Shown piece after piece: positions 35,359 through 46,498 of a stretch of 64,000 nucleotides of DNA; within the stretch, counting starts at the first letter, position 1; each line of letters begins with the position of its first letter. The stretch covers positions 1 through 64,000 of the forward strand of contig DASZNF010000034.1 in assembly GCA_035551355.1 (NCBI GenBank). Reading direction: 5' to 3'. The DNA is from DATATV01 sp035551355 (GTDB lineage: Bacteria; Actinomycetota; Actinomycetes; Mycobacteriales; Pseudonocardiaceae). The position numbers were made by a program, and so were the translations under genes. The notes beneath the pieces were generated by a model, which was not told the origin of the DNA, made no database searches, and saw nothing but the letters and a program-made list of their open reading frames with translations.

Positions 35359-36287
35359 AGCAGGTCCTCCGTACCGGCCTTGCGGATGTAGGTCAGCACG
35401 ATGACCAGCACCGCGACCATCAGCACCACCGAGATCGCCGACCCGGTGGGATAGCCGAACTGGTTGCGCAGGAACAGATCCTCGATCTTCTGGCCGATCA
35501 CCGTGGTGTTGGTGTTGCCCAGCAGCTGTGCGTTGATGTAGTCGCCGACCGAGGGGATGAAGGTGAGCAGCGTGCCGCCGACCACGCCGGGCATGGACAG
35601 CGGCAGCGTGACCCGCCGCCAGGTCTGGTAGGCCGAGCAGTACAGGTCGCGGCCGGCCTCGTGCAGCCGCGGATCGATCTTCTCCAGCGAGGTGTACAGC
35701 GGCAGCACGGCGAACGGCAGGAAGTTGTAGATCATCCCGCACACCACCGCGGCCGGGCTGGCCAGCACGTGATCGCCCTGGGTGAGACCGACCGCGGCCA
35801 GCAGGTTGGTGATGTGCAGGTCGTTCAGGACCGACACCACTGTGCCGTTGTCGGCCAGGATGGTCTTCCAGGCGATGGTGCGGATCAGGAAGCTGGTGAA
35901 CGAGGGCACGATCACCAGTGCCATCAACAGGTTCTTCCACTTCCCGGTCTTGAACGCGATGAAGTAGGACAGCGGATAGGCCAGGATCAGGCAGCCCGCC
36001 GTGCACAGCAGCGAGTAGATCAGCGAGCGCTCCAGCTGCGGCCAGTACTGCGACAGCGCGTCGGAGTAGTTGGCCCACCGCCAGGCCAGGGTGTAGCCGG
36101 TGTCCAGGCTGCCGGTCTGGATCGAGCCGGACACGGAGGACAGGATGGGCACCAGGAAGAACAGCACCAGCCAGGCCACGCCCGGCAGCAACAGCAGGTA
36201 GGGCAACAACTTCCGGCGGCCGCGCGGCGCCGGGGGCGGCGGCTCGGCCGTCTCCGGGGCGGGTGCCGAGCGGACCGGGGCGCTCAC
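35355..36287 (-). CDS. potB: Polyamine ABC transporter permease PotB
   Basis: 310 residues. A Pro-rich cytoplasmic N-terminus is followed by six membrane helices, with the EAA loop GRDLYCSAYQTWRRVTLPL near residue 210. The GTG start overlaps the potA stop (GTGA). Together with PotC it forms the permease of a spermidine/putrescine-type importer. Confidence 0.9.
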   Translation of the reverse strand: MSAPVRSAPAPETAEPPPPAPRGRRKLLPYLLLLPGVAWLVLFFLVPILSSVSGSIQTGSLDTGYTLAWRWANYSDALSQYWPQLERSLIYSLLCTAGCLILAYPLSYFIAFKTGKWKNLLMALVIVPSFTSFLIRTIAWKTILADNGTVVSVLNDLHITNLLAAVGLTQGDHVLASPAAVVCGMIYNFLPFAVLPLYTSLEKIDPRLHEAGRDLYCSAYQTWRRVTLPLSMPGVVGGTLLTFIPSVGDYINAQLLGNTNTTVIGQKIEDLFLRNQFGYPTGSAISVVLMVAVLVIVLTYIRKAGTEDLL

Positions 36288-37438
36288 GTGGCGGCGTCCG
36301 TGTCCACGTCGGCGCCGGCGTCGATGTCCTGCGCGCCGTCCAGGCCGAAGGTCTGCTCCGGGTCCCAGTGCAACGCCACTTCGGTGCCCGGGCGCAGCAG
36401 TTGCCCTCCGGTGTTCTGCTCGAACACCGACAGTTCCTCGCCCCAGGACATTTTCACCAGATACTGGGTGGACACGCCGATGAAGGAGGTGTCGGTGATC
36501 ACCCCGCCGGGCAACACGTTGTGCTGTGCGGGCACGGTGTCGGTGTCGGTGGCCAGGTGCACCTTCTCCGGCCGCACGCCCACGATCACCGCGCCCCTGG
36601 TCACCCGGCAGCCACCGGTCGGCATGGTCAGCCTGCGGCCCTGCGCGGACACCGCGACCACGTCTCCGTTGACCTCCTTGATGGTGCCACTGACCAAATT
36701 GGACTGTCCGAGGAAGTTGGCCACGAAGGTGGTGGCCGGGTGCTCGTAGAGTTCAGCGGGGGAGCCGAGTTGTTCGATCTTTCCCGCGTTCATCACCGCG
36801 ATGGTGTCGGCCATGGTCATGGCCTCCTCCTGATCGTGCGTGACGTGCACGAAGGTCAGGCCCACCTCGGTCTGGATGCGCTTGAGCTCGATCTGCATCT
36901 GCCTGCGCAGCTTGAGATCCAGCGCGCCAAGCGGCTCGTCCAGCAACAGCACCTGCGGCTGGTTGATCAGCGCCCGGGCCAGCGCGACCCGCTGCTGCTG
37001 GCCGCCGGAGAGCTGACTGGGCTTGCGCCGGGCCAGTTGCCCCAGCTCCACCAGTTCCAGCATCTGCTGCACCGGTTCGCGCACGCCCTTGACGCCGCGG
37101 CGGCGCAGCCCGAACGCCACGTTCTCGAACACGTCCAGATGCGGGAACAGCGCGTAGTTCTGGAACACCGTGTTCACCGGACGCTGGTGCGGTTTGCGGT
37201 CGGTGATGTCCTGCTCGCCGATGAAGATCTGGCCCTGGGTCGGTTCCTCCAGACCGGAAACCATGCGCAGCGTGGTGGTCTTGCCGCAACCGGACGCGCC
37301 GAGCAGGGCGAAGAACCGGCCCTGACCGACGGTCAGCTCGACGTCGTCCACCGCGGTGAACCCGCCGAACCGTTTGGTCAGGCGCGTCAGGCGCAGATCG
37401 CCGCCCGCGTGGCTGCCGATGATGTCGCCGCCGGTCAT
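36284..37438 (-). CDS. potA: Polyamine ABC transporter ATP-binding protein PotA
   Basis: 384 residues. Walker A is GASGCGKTTTLRM, the signature is LSGGQQQRVALARAL, Walker B is VLLLDEPLGALD, and the switch His is in VHVTHDQEEAMTMAD. The C-terminal 140 residues form a TOBE-type regulatory domain (VIVGVRPEKVHLA). The start follows the potD stop by one base, so the operon is tightly coupled. Confidence 0.93.
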   Translation of the reverse strand: MTGGDIIGSHAGGDLRLTRLTKRFGGFTAVDDVELTVGQGRFFALLGASGCGKTTTLRMVSGLEEPTQGQIFIGEQDITDRKPHQRPVNTVFQNYALFPHLDVFENVAFGLRRRGVKGVREPVQQMLELVELGQLARRKPSQLSGGQQQRVALARALINQPQVLLLDEPLGALDLKLRRQMQIELKRIQTEVGLTFVHVTHDQEEAMTMADTIAVMNAGKIEQLGSPAELYEHPATTFVANFLGQSNLVSGTIKEVNGDVVAVSAQGRRLTMPTGGCRVTRGAVIVGVRPEKVHLATDTDTVPAQHNVLPGGVITDTSFIGVSTQYLVKMSWGEELSVFEQNTGGQLLRPGTEVALHWDPEQTFGLDGAQDIDAGADVDTDAAT

Positions 37439-37439
37439 G

Positions 37440-38708
37440 TCACTGCCCGGTGATCTGCTGGAACTGCTGGGTGTAGCTGTCCAGTTGCTTGATGGTCAGG
37501 GTCTTGAACGGCTTGGCCTTGGCCGTCATCTGCGCGGTCGGCACGATCAGCGGGTTGCCCGCCGCGTCCCCGTCCAGCTTCTGCAGCGCGGGCACCGCGC
37601 CGGTCACCGGCGGGATGTAGTCGACGTAGTCGGACAGCTGCGCGGCGATGTCGGGCTGGTAGTAGAAGTTCATCAGCTTCTCGGCGTTGGCCTTGTGCCG
37701 CGCGTAGTTCGGGATGACCATGTTGTCCGACCAGGACAGCAGCCCTTCCGTTGGCAGTTGCACGGTTTTCAGCTCGGGCTGGTCCAGCTGGGCCACGTCG
37801 CCGGAGTAGGCCATGGTGGCCGCGGTGTTGCCCTGCTGGAAGTCGCTGAGGTAGTCGTTGCCGGAGAACTGCCGGATCTGCCCGGCGTCCTTGGCCTTGC
37901 GGATGTAGGCCAGCGCGTTGGCGAAATCGGTGTCGGTGAAGGAAGCCGGGCTCTTGCCGATGGCGAACAGAGCGAACGCCACGGTGTCCTCCATCTCGGC
38001 CAGCAGGCTGACCCGGCCCTTCAGATCGGGGCGGGTGAACAACTCCTTGATCGAGGTGATCGGAGTGGGCACGAGCTTGGCGTTGTAGGCGATGGTGGTG
38101 TAACCCGACGCCCACGGCATGGAGAACTTGCGGCCCGGGTCCACCGGGTCGTTGAGCATGGCCGGCAGCATGTTGGCCCGGTTGGGCACGTTGCGGGCAT
38201 CAAGTTCCTGGATGTAGTTCAGCTCGCGCAGTTTCGGGATCATGAAGTCCGACAGCACGATCACGTCCCGGTCGGTGTCCTTGCCTGCGGCCAGCATCGG
38301 GTCGATCTTGGTGTAGAAGTCGTTGTTGTCGTTGATCTCCTCGACGTAGTTCACCTTGATCCCGGTCTGCTTGGTGAACTCGTCCAGCGTCGGGTGATCG
38401 TTGGCGTTGCTGTCCGACACGTCGATGTAGGCCGGCCAGTTGGAGAAGTTGACCAGTTTCTCGGTGGTGGAGTAGTCGGTCGCGGCAGCGTGCCCGACCG
38501 CCTCGGACTCGGGCACCGTCTTGTTGGCCGGGGCGACCCCGCACGCGGCGAGCAGCCGGGCCCCGGCGATGGCCGCGCCGCCGACGGCGACGCCGCGCAA
38601 CAGGGCGCGCCGGGAGATCGCCGCGTCCAGCGCGGCTCTGCGCGTGGTGTTGGTGTACTTGAGCAGTTCGGCGATGTGCTCGGAAGCCTGTTCGGCTGAC
38701 TCGCTCAT
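37440..38708 (-). CDS. potD: Polyamine-binding lipoprotein PotD, Tat-type signal
   Basis: 422 residues. The signal region has a twin-arginine (SRRALLRGVAVGG) ending in a lipobox (LLAACGV), so it is probably exported folded and lipid-anchored. About 50 cytoplasmic residues precede it, which is longer than usual. The mature part matches PotD/PotF: VNFSNWPAYIDVSD, GIKVNYVEEINDNNDFYTKI, and TNVIP-like segments (DNMVIPNYARHKANAEKLM). It captures polyamine and delivers it to PotBC. It is the first gene of the operon, divergent from the Lrp regulator. GAGAGG precedes the ATG. Confidence 0.92.
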   Translation of the reverse strand: MSESAEQASEHIAELLKYTNTTRRAALDAAISRRALLRGVAVGGAAIAGARLLAACGVAPANKTVPESEAVGHAAATDYSTTEKLVNFSNWPAYIDVSDSNANDHPTLDEFTKQTGIKVNYVEEINDNNDFYTKIDPMLAAGKDTDRDVIVLSDFMIPKLRELNYIQELDARNVPNRANMLPAMLNDPVDPGRKFSMPWASGYTTIAYNAKLVPTPITSIKELFTRPDLKGRVSLLAEMEDTVAFALFAIGKSPASFTDTDFANALAYIRKAKDAGQIRQFSGNDYLSDFQQGNTAATMAYSGDVAQLDQPELKTVQLPTEGLLSWSDNMVIPNYARHKANAEKLMNFYYQPDIAAQLSDYVDYIPPVTGAVPALQKLDGDAAGNPLIVPTAQMTAKAKPFKTLTIKQLDSYTQQFQQITGQ

Positions 38709-39014
38709 GCGGCGCCTCTCTGGGGTGCTCGACCGGACCAACGGCCTTTCCCGAATCCTGAGGATCGTGGCATGAGAACCCGGTCTCGACAAGTGATTCC
38801 GTCGAGGAAGTCGCGATCGGCGACTAATTCTTTTCATTGACGTAACCCCGAGCGCCGATCTCCGCAGTCTGGCCGGGCCGGTCAGACCCGGACTGACGAG
38901 CTCGGCGGTGCCAGTGGTCGATCACAACGGAATCGGTACCCTGAGCGATGGATCGACACGGATTCTTTCGTCCAGGACTTGCCAAACCATGGTCTCGGTC
39001 GTCAAGATGGCGGC
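38709..39014. other. Divergent control region between potD and the Lrp regulator
   Basis: About 306 bases without a gene. It holds the candidate potD promoter and AT-richer patches (ACTAATTCTTTTCATTGACG near 38822-38841 with a plus-strand TTGACG). No coding frame there is convincing. Confidence 0.5.
38764..38792 (-). promoter_or_regulatory. Predicted promoter for potDABC
   Basis: Minus-strand TTGTCG, a 17-base spacer, and CACGAT lie about 55-85 bases upstream of potD. The match to the actinobacterial housekeeping pattern is moderate. The divergent intergenic region (38709-39014) is the natural site for control by the Lrp-type regulator, though I cannot point to its exact operator. Confidence 0.45.
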
Positions 39015-39500
39015 GTGTCCAGTGACCTGCGGCCCCGCACCGAGCCGGCCTCCGTGATGCTCGACGATCTGTCCAGGGCGATCATCGAGCAACTGCAGCA
39101 GGACGGTCGGCGGGCCTACGCGACCATCGGCAAGGCCATCGGACTGTCCGAGGCCGCGGTGCGCCAGCGCGTGCAGAAACTCATCGACGCCGGCGTGATG
39201 CAGATCGTCGCGGTGACCGATCCGCTGACCCTCGGCTTTCGCCGCCAGGCCATGATCGGCGTGCGCTGCGACGGCGACACCCGCAAGGTCGCCGACGAGT
39301 TGGCCGCGATGAGCGAGGTCGACTACGTGGTGCTCACCGCCGGGTCGTTCGACCTGATCGTGGAGGTGGTGTGCACCGACGACGACCACCTGCTGGACGT
39401 GATCAACCAACGCATCCGCTCCATTCCCGAGGTGCGGAGTACGGAGAGTTTCGTGTACCTGCGACTGCGCAAGCAGACCTATTCCTGGGGGGCGAGATGA
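39015..39500 (+). CDS. Lrp/AsnC-family regulator
   Basis: 161 residues. An N-terminal winged helix (IIEQLQQDGRRAYATIGKAI, then LSEAAVRQRVQKLIDAGVM) is followed by the RAM ligand-binding domain (DYVVLTAGSFDLIVEVVC). Such regulators sense amino acids or related amines. It is translationally coupled to the aminotransferase (ATGA) and divergent from potDABC, so it likely controls both. Start choice between GTG 39015 and ATG 39057 is uncertain. Confidence 0.88.
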   Translation: MSSDLRPRTEPASVMLDDLSRAIIEQLQQDGRRAYATIGKAIGLSEAAVRQRVQKLIDAGVMQIVAVTDPLTLGFRRQAMIGVRCDGDTRKVADELAAMSEVDYVVLTAGSFDLIVEVVCTDDDHLLDVINQRIRSIPEVRSTESFVYLRLRKQTYSWGAR

Positions 39501-40903
39501 CCGACATGCACGTGGCGCCGAAGGAAACCGACGCCATGTCCCGCAGCGCGTACGAGCACCTGTGGATGCACTTCACCCGGATGTCGGCCTATCGCGACAA
39601 TCCGGTGCCGATCATCACCCGCGGCGAGGGCGCCTACATCTACGACGCCGACGGAAGGCGTTACCTGGACGGGCTTTCCGGGCTGTTCGTGGTGCAGGCC
39701 GGGCACGGCCGGACCGAGCTGGCCGAGGTCGCCTACCGGCAGGCCAGCCAGCTGGCCTTCTTCCCGGTGTGGTCCTACGCCCACCCCAACGCCATCGAAC
39801 TGGCCGACCGGCTGGCCGGCTACGCGCCCGGCGATCTGAACAAGGTCTTCTTCACCACCGGCGGCGGCGAGGCGGTGGAGACCGCGTGGAAACTGGCCAA
39901 GCAGTACTTCAAGCTGACCGGAAAACCCTACAAGCACAAGGTGATCAGCCGCGCCATCGCCTACCACGGCACCCCGCAGGGCGCGCTGTCCATCACCGGT
40001 CTACCGGACGCCAAGAAGTACTTCGAGCCGCTGGTGCCCGGCGCGCACAAGGTGCCCAACACGAACTTCTACCGGGCCGCGGAAACCACCGGCGTGCCGA
40101 TGCTGGGCGAGGACCTCAAGGCGTTCGGCCGGTGGGCCGCCGACCGGGTGGAACAGGCCATCCTGACCGAGGGCCCGGACACGGTGGCCGCGGTGTTCGT
40201 GGAGCCGGTGCAGAACTCCGGCGGTTGTTTCCCGCCGCCGCCCGGATATTTCGAGCGGCTGCGCGAGATCTGCGACACTTACGACGTGTTGCTGGTGTCC
40301 GACGAGGTGATCTGTGCCTTCGGCCGGTTGGGCACCATGTTCGCCTGCGACAAGTTCGGTTACGTGCCCGACATCATCACCTGCGCCAAGGGCATGACCT
40401 CAGGCTATTCGCCGATCGGCGCGGCCGTGGTGTCCGACCGCGTCGCGGAACCCTTCTACCAGGGGGAAAACTACTTCCCGCACGGCTACACCTTCGGCGG
40501 GCACCCGGTTTCCGCCGCGGTGGCGATCGCCAATCTGGACCTGTTCGAGCGCGAGGGACTCAACCAGCACGTGCTGGACAACGAGGAATCCTTCCGGGGA
40601 ACCCTGGCCAAACTCTCGGACCTGCCCATCGTCGGCGACGTGCGCGGCGACGGGTACTTCTACGGCATCGAACTGGTCAAGGACAAGGCGACCCGGGAGA
40701 CGTTCGACGCCGGCGAGTCGGAGCGGTTGCTGCGCGGATTCCTCTCCGGCGCGTTGTTCGAGGCCGGTCTGTACTGCCGCGCCGACGATCGCGGCGACCC
40801 GGTGGTGCAGCTGGCGCCGCCGTTGATCTGCGACCAGTCGCACTTCGACGAGATCGAGCAGATTCTGCGCGACGTGCTCACGCGAGCGTGGGACCAGCTG
40901 TGA
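39497..40903 (+). CDS. Class III aminotransferase, probably polyamine or omega-amino acid
   Basis: 468 residues, PLP-dependent. PLP-binding Asp is in LVSDEVICAFGR and the Schiff-base Lys in ITCAKGMTSGYSPIGA (near residue 300). GLSGLFVVQAGHGR and NYFPHGYTFGGHPVSAAVA are class III signatures. Related actinobacterial genes lie beside pot importers and Lrp regulators, suggesting transamination of putrescine or its breakdown products. Beta-alanine/pyruvate transaminase is an alternative. The start is set by the ATGA overlap with the Lrp gene. Confidence 0.85.
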   Translation: MTDMHVAPKETDAMSRSAYEHLWMHFTRMSAYRDNPVPIITRGEGAYIYDADGRRYLDGLSGLFVVQAGHGRTELAEVAYRQASQLAFFPVWSYAHPNAIELADRLAGYAPGDLNKVFFTTGGGEAVETAWKLAKQYFKLTGKPYKHKVISRAIAYHGTPQGALSITGLPDAKKYFEPLVPGAHKVPNTNFYRAAETTGVPMLGEDLKAFGRWAADRVEQAILTEGPDTVAAVFVEPVQNSGGCFPPPPGYFERLREICDTYDVLLVSDEVICAFGRLGTMFACDKFGYVPDIITCAKGMTSGYSPIGAAVVSDRVAEPFYQGENYFPHGYTFGGHPVSAAVAIANLDLFEREGLNQHVLDNEESFRGTLAKLSDLPIVGDVRGDGYFYGIELVKDKATRETFDAGESERLLRGFLSGALFEAGLYCRADDRGDPVVQLAPPLICDQSHFDEIEQILRDVLTRAWDQL

Positions 40904-41027
40904 TCACCGCGCCGGGTACCGCCGGGGCGCCCATCGGCGTGCCCTTGCGGTAGCCGCCGAACAGCAGCCCCAGCAACAAAATCAGCAGCACGATGACGAG
41001 CAGCCAGAGCCATATTGACCTGCGCAT
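40878..41027 (-). CDS. Small single-helix membrane protein
   Basis: 49 residues. MRRSIWLWLLVIVLLILL starts an all-hydrophobic helix, followed by LFGGYRKGTPMGAPAVPG. GGGAGG lies seven bases upstream of the ATG, strong support for translation. Its last 26 bases overlap the aminotransferase 3' end on the other strand. Similar short hydrophobic proteins with a GGYRKG tail are common in actinobacteria. Function is unknown. Confidence 0.65.
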   Translation of the reverse strand: MRRSIWLWLLVIVLLILLLGLLFGGYRKGTPMGAPAVPGAVITAGPTLA

Positions 41028-41144
41028 TGTGCCTCCCGGAGTCCGATCTGGCTGGTACCACCGCAGCCGCGCAACCAAACGGATGTCGGCTCGGCTCGGT
41101 ACCGTAATGCCCAGCGGACGCTGTGCTCCGAGAGGGTGAGTGGC

Positions 41145-41795
41145 ATGACCAAGTGGCAACGGCGGCTCATCGCCATCGGCGCGACCGTGGTGCTGCTGAT
41201 CGTGGTGGTGCTGGTCGGTTCGGCCGTGCATCTGTTTCCCCAGTTGAGAAATCCGTTCGCGCAGACGACCACGGAGCGGTCCGGCCCGGTGCTGCTGCAG
41301 TCCATCCAGCAGCTGTCCCGGTACGAGGCGGCCAGCGGGAATTTCCAGGTCGTGGTGGACATTTCCTCGCAGAACTCGCTGTTGCCGAGTTTTCTGGTCG
41401 GCAGCGACACCATGTTCATCGGGGTGGGCACGGACAACGCGTACGTGGATTTCGGGAAGCTGAAGGGCAATGCGGTGCAGGTGTCGCCCGATCGGCTCAC
41501 CGCAACGCTGACCCTGGGTCACGCCCAGTTGGAACCGGCCACGCTGAACGTGCACGATTCGTACGTCTACGCGCAGCAGCAGGGTTTGTTCACCCGGGTG
41601 AACCAGTTCCTCAGCGGCAATCCCAACTCTCAGCAAGCGGTGTACGAGCTGGCGCAGAAACAGATCCAGGGTGCGGCGGCCAAGAGTGAGCTGCTGTCCG
41701 ACGCGGAGCGCAACACGAAGACGATGCTGGTGAGCCTCCTGCAGTCACTGGGTTTCCACACGGTGAACGTGACCTTCGCCGGCGACACCGGCTGA
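41145..41795 (+). CDS. DUF4230 domain membrane-anchored protein
   Basis: 216 residues. An N-terminal helix (LIAIGATVVLLIVVVLVG) anchors an extracytoplasmic DUF4230 domain: LLQSIQQLSRYEAASGNFQV, FLVGSDTMFIGVGTDNAYVD, and a helical C-terminal part with LLSDAERNTKTMLVSLLQSL. Function unknown. A GTG at 41136 is an alternative start; the ATG has GAGGG nine bases upstream. Confidence 0.82.
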   Translation: MTKWQRRLIAIGATVVLLIVVVLVGSAVHLFPQLRNPFAQTTTERSGPVLLQSIQQLSRYEAASGNFQVVVDISSQNSLLPSFLVGSDTMFIGVGTDNAYVDFGKLKGNAVQVSPDRLTATLTLGHAQLEPATLNVHDSYVYAQQQGLFTRVNQFLSGNPNSQQAVYELAQKQIQGAAAKSELLSDAERNTKTMLVSLLQSLGFHTVNVTFAGDTG

Positions 41796-41846
41796 CCGGT
41801 CACCGCGCGGGCACCACCCCACGATCACCCCGGCCGTTCGAACAGA

Positions 41847-41862
41847 TCGAACATATGTTCGA
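41847..41862 (+). promoter_or_regulatory. LexA-binding SOS box upstream of alkB
   Basis: TCGAACATATGTTCGA is a perfect match to the actinobacterial LexA consensus TCGAAC-N4-GTTCGA. It ends 20 bases before the alkB ATG. A -10-like TATGCT at 41871-41876 would start transcription at or near the ATG, giving a leaderless mRNA. Confidence 0.85.
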
Positions 41863-41882
41863 AAAGTGTGTATGCTGGTGGC

Positions 41883-42509
41883 ATGACGGTGCTGCTACAG
41901 GGGTCGCTGCTCGACGACGTGGACACCATCGGCCTGGGGCCGCTGGGTCGCATCCGGCGCACGGTGCTGGGTGCTGGAGCGTGGCTGGACGTGTTGCCCG
42001 GCTGGCTGACCGGAGCCGACGCGCTGTTCGACGAGCTGGTTGCCGGGGTGCCGTGGCGCGGGGAGCGCAGACAGATGTACGACCGGATGGTGGACGTGCC
42101 GCGGCTGCTGTCCTTCCATGCCGAGGACGAACCACTCCCGCACCCGGTGCTCGGCGCCGCGCGGGAGGCCCTGAGCAGGCACTACGCGGCCGAACTGGGC
42201 GAACCGTTCCGCACCGCCGGGCTGTGCTACTACCGGGACGGCCGGGACAGCGTGGCCTGGCACGGGGACACCATCGGCCGGGGGAGCAGCGAGGACACCA
42301 TGGTCGCCATCGTGTCGGTGGGCGCGCCGCGGGCGTTGCTGCTGCGACCGCGCGGTGGCGGCGCCACGGTCCGGCGCGCGGTGGGTCACGGCGACCTGAT
42401 CGTCATGGGTGGTTCCTGCCAGCGCACCTGGGAACACGCCGTCCCCAAGACGAACAAGCCGGTCGGCCCGCGGATCAGCATCCAGTTCCGCCCCAAGGGA
42501 GTCCGCTGA
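41883..42509 (+). CDS. alkB: AlkB-type 2-oxoglutarate/Fe(II) dioxygenase, SOS-controlled
   Basis: 208 residues. Fe(II) ligands are in VAWHGDTIGRG (His-x-Asp, near residue 125) and the distal His in TWEHAVPKT. Two arginines that bind 2-oxoglutarate lie in PRISIQFRP. AlkB enzymes oxidatively demethylate 1-methyladenine and 3-methylcytosine in DNA. The perfect LexA box just upstream places the gene in the SOS response. The absence of a ribosome binding site fits a leaderless message beginning at ATG 41883. Confidence 0.92.
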   Translation: MTVLLQGSLLDDVDTIGLGPLGRIRRTVLGAGAWLDVLPGWLTGADALFDELVAGVPWRGERRQMYDRMVDVPRLLSFHAEDEPLPHPVLGAAREALSRHYAAELGEPFRTAGLCYYRDGRDSVAWHGDTIGRGSSEDTMVAIVSVGAPRALLLRPRGGGATVRRAVGHGDLIVMGGSCQRTWEHAVPKTNKPVGPRISIQFRPKGVR

Positions 42510-42589
42510 CCCTGTGCTCGAAAACCTTTTGACGGGCAACGAAACTGGCTCTGCGGCAGAAGGAAATCCTGCCGCAGAGCCAAGTTGGT

Positions 42590-43378
42590 TCAGAACCCGG
42601 GGAAGACCTTGCGCAGGTCGTCCAGGCTGACCGAGCCGGTGACCGACACCGAGCCCGGCGTGTGGTCCGGCGCGTGCCGTCCGGTGGCCAGCCGCAGCCA
42701 GTATTCGGCCGGGGCGGTCAGTGTGGCGTCCGGCTCGGCCGGAACTTCGCCCAGTGTCACGGCATCCGCGATCTCCAGCCCGAAGTCGCGCCGCGGATCC
42801 GTGGTGTGCACGGCGATCCGCGTGCTGCCGTCCAGCTGATCGGCCTTGCCCCCGAACCGCAACAACGCGCCGACCAACTCGAACAGTTCGGCGGTGGCCT
42901 CGGGCGCGAGCGTGGCCGCGGGGTCGAAGGTGACCCGCGCGTCCCAGCTGTGCAGCGCCACCTCGTTGAGCCGCAATCCGGCCGCGTACGTCAGATCCAC
43001 CGGCGTGGGCAGGAAACCCAGGTCGATGCGCAGGCTCTCCCGGGTCGCCGAATCCAGACTTTCGTAGCGCGCCAACAGTTTCTCGTCGGCCCCCGGGAAC
43101 TCCGCCGCCTGCTCGGCCGGGCTCATCCCGTCCCACCGGGCCCACACCGAGGTGGCGAACTCGCGTTCGGTCGCCCCCTTTCCGGCCAGTGCGTTCTCCA
43201 GCCCGGCGAGGGTGATCTCCGCGCCGCTGCCCAGGTGGCTGAGCACCTGCGCCACCGTCCACTCCGACGCCCCGGAGATCCTGGTCAGATCCTCCGGCGT
43301 CACCCCATTCACCAGCTCGACCAGCTGCTGGTGGCCACTGCGCAATGCCTCGATCATGCGATCGGCTTGGCTCGTCAT
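42590..43378 (-). CDS. MDMPI/DinB-like mycothiol-dependent enzyme family protein
   Basis: 262 residues. The N-terminal four-helix bundle resembles mycothiol-dependent maleylpyruvate isomerase: WTVAQVLSHLGSGAEI carries the first metal His, and LRLNEVALHSWDARV the others. The C-terminal part (from about residue 190) is the small beta domain of the family. It probably uses mycothiol as cofactor, but the substrate is not inferable. It converges on alkB. Confidence 0.82.
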   Translation of the reverse strand: MTSQADRMIEALRSGHQQLVELVNGVTPEDLTRISGASEWTVAQVLSHLGSGAEITLAGLENALAGKGATEREFATSVWARWDGMSPAEQAAEFPGADEKLLARYESLDSATRESLRIDLGFLPTPVDLTYAAGLRLNEVALHSWDARVTFDPAATLAPEATAELFELVGALLRFGGKADQLDGSTRIAVHTTDPRRDFGLEIADAVTLGEVPAEPDATLTAPAEYWLRLATGRHAPDHTPGSVSVTGSVSLDDLRKVFPGF

Positions 43379-43504
43379 GTTCGCCGAGTCTAGCCGCAAG
43401 CAACCGATCAGGAATCGAGAAGCGAGGCGCTCGGCGCGCGCTTAGTGTTGCCGTCGACGAGAGCAACCGGGGTCGATCCGGCCCCCGACCCGACGGGAGT
43501 CATC

Positions 43505-43855
43505 ATGGCCGAAACCGAAGGCATCAAGACCGTTCTGCACCCCGTGTCCGACCTGGCCAAGGCCAAGTCGGTGTACACCGCGCTGCTGGGCATGGCGCCG
43601 CAGCACGACTCGGACTACTACGTCGGTTACGAGGCCGCGGGCCAGCACATCGGGCTGGTCCCCGGCGGGGCCGCGCAGGGCATGACCGGGCCGGTGGCCT
43701 ACTGGCACGTGGCCGACATCGAGGCCAAACTGGCCGAGCTGACCGCGGCCGGCGCCGTGGTGAAGGAGCCCGCGCACAGCGTCGGTCCCGGCCGCACGGT
43801 GGCGACCGTGACCGACGCCGACGGCAACGTGCTGGGCCTGCTCCAGGACAGCTGA
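43505..43855 (+). CDS. VOC (glyoxalase/dioxygenase) fold protein
   Basis: 116 residues of the vicinal oxygen chelate fold: TVLHPVSDLAKAKSVYTALL, YVGYEAAGQHIGLV and TVTDADGNVLGLLQ. The first His and last Glu metal positions are partly replaced (QHIGLVPG and LGLLQDS), so it may be a binding protein rather than an enzyme. GGGAG precedes the ATG. It is about 95 bases before the uvrA2-like gene. Confidence 0.82.
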   Translation: MAETEGIKTVLHPVSDLAKAKSVYTALLGMAPQHDSDYYVGYEAAGQHIGLVPGGAAQGMTGPVAYWHVADIEAKLAELTAAGAVVKEPAHSVGPGRTVATVTDADGNVLGLLQDS

Positions 43856-43949
43856 CCACACCGGACGTAATGTTCGAGGCGGGCGACCCGACACAGCAGG
43901 CGGTCCCGCGCGAGGAAGCGGGCGGGACCGCCCGAGCGAGGGAGACGCG

Positions 43950-46340
<2,391 letters not shown>

Positions 46341-46469
46341 CGGGAAATGTCGGCTCAGCGACGCCGACCGACATCGAGGTCACCCGACTGACCACCCATC
46401 CGATGGTCCGAGAAGCCGCGGCCGAACAGAGCTGATTGCGGCTTCAGCGAGCGGCAGAGTGTCATGAGA

Positions 46470-46486
46470 GTAGGCTTTGAGCCTAC
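46470..46486 (+). promoter_or_regulatory. Palindrome GTAGGCT-N3-AGCCTAC ahead of the AbiEi-like gene
   Basis: A perfect 7-3-7 inverted repeat directly upstream of a full-length SD (GGAGGTGA, 46487-46494). AbiEi antitoxins autoregulate by binding inverted repeats at their own promoter, so this may be the operator. It could also fold into a hairpin that partly occludes the ribosome binding site. Confidence 0.55.
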
Positions 46487-46498
46487 GGAGGTGACACC

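Noticed and set aside
43505..43855. Fosfomycin or bleomycin resistance protein
   Set aside because: The VOC fold is clear, but metal ligands are incomplete and no specific substrate signature is visible.
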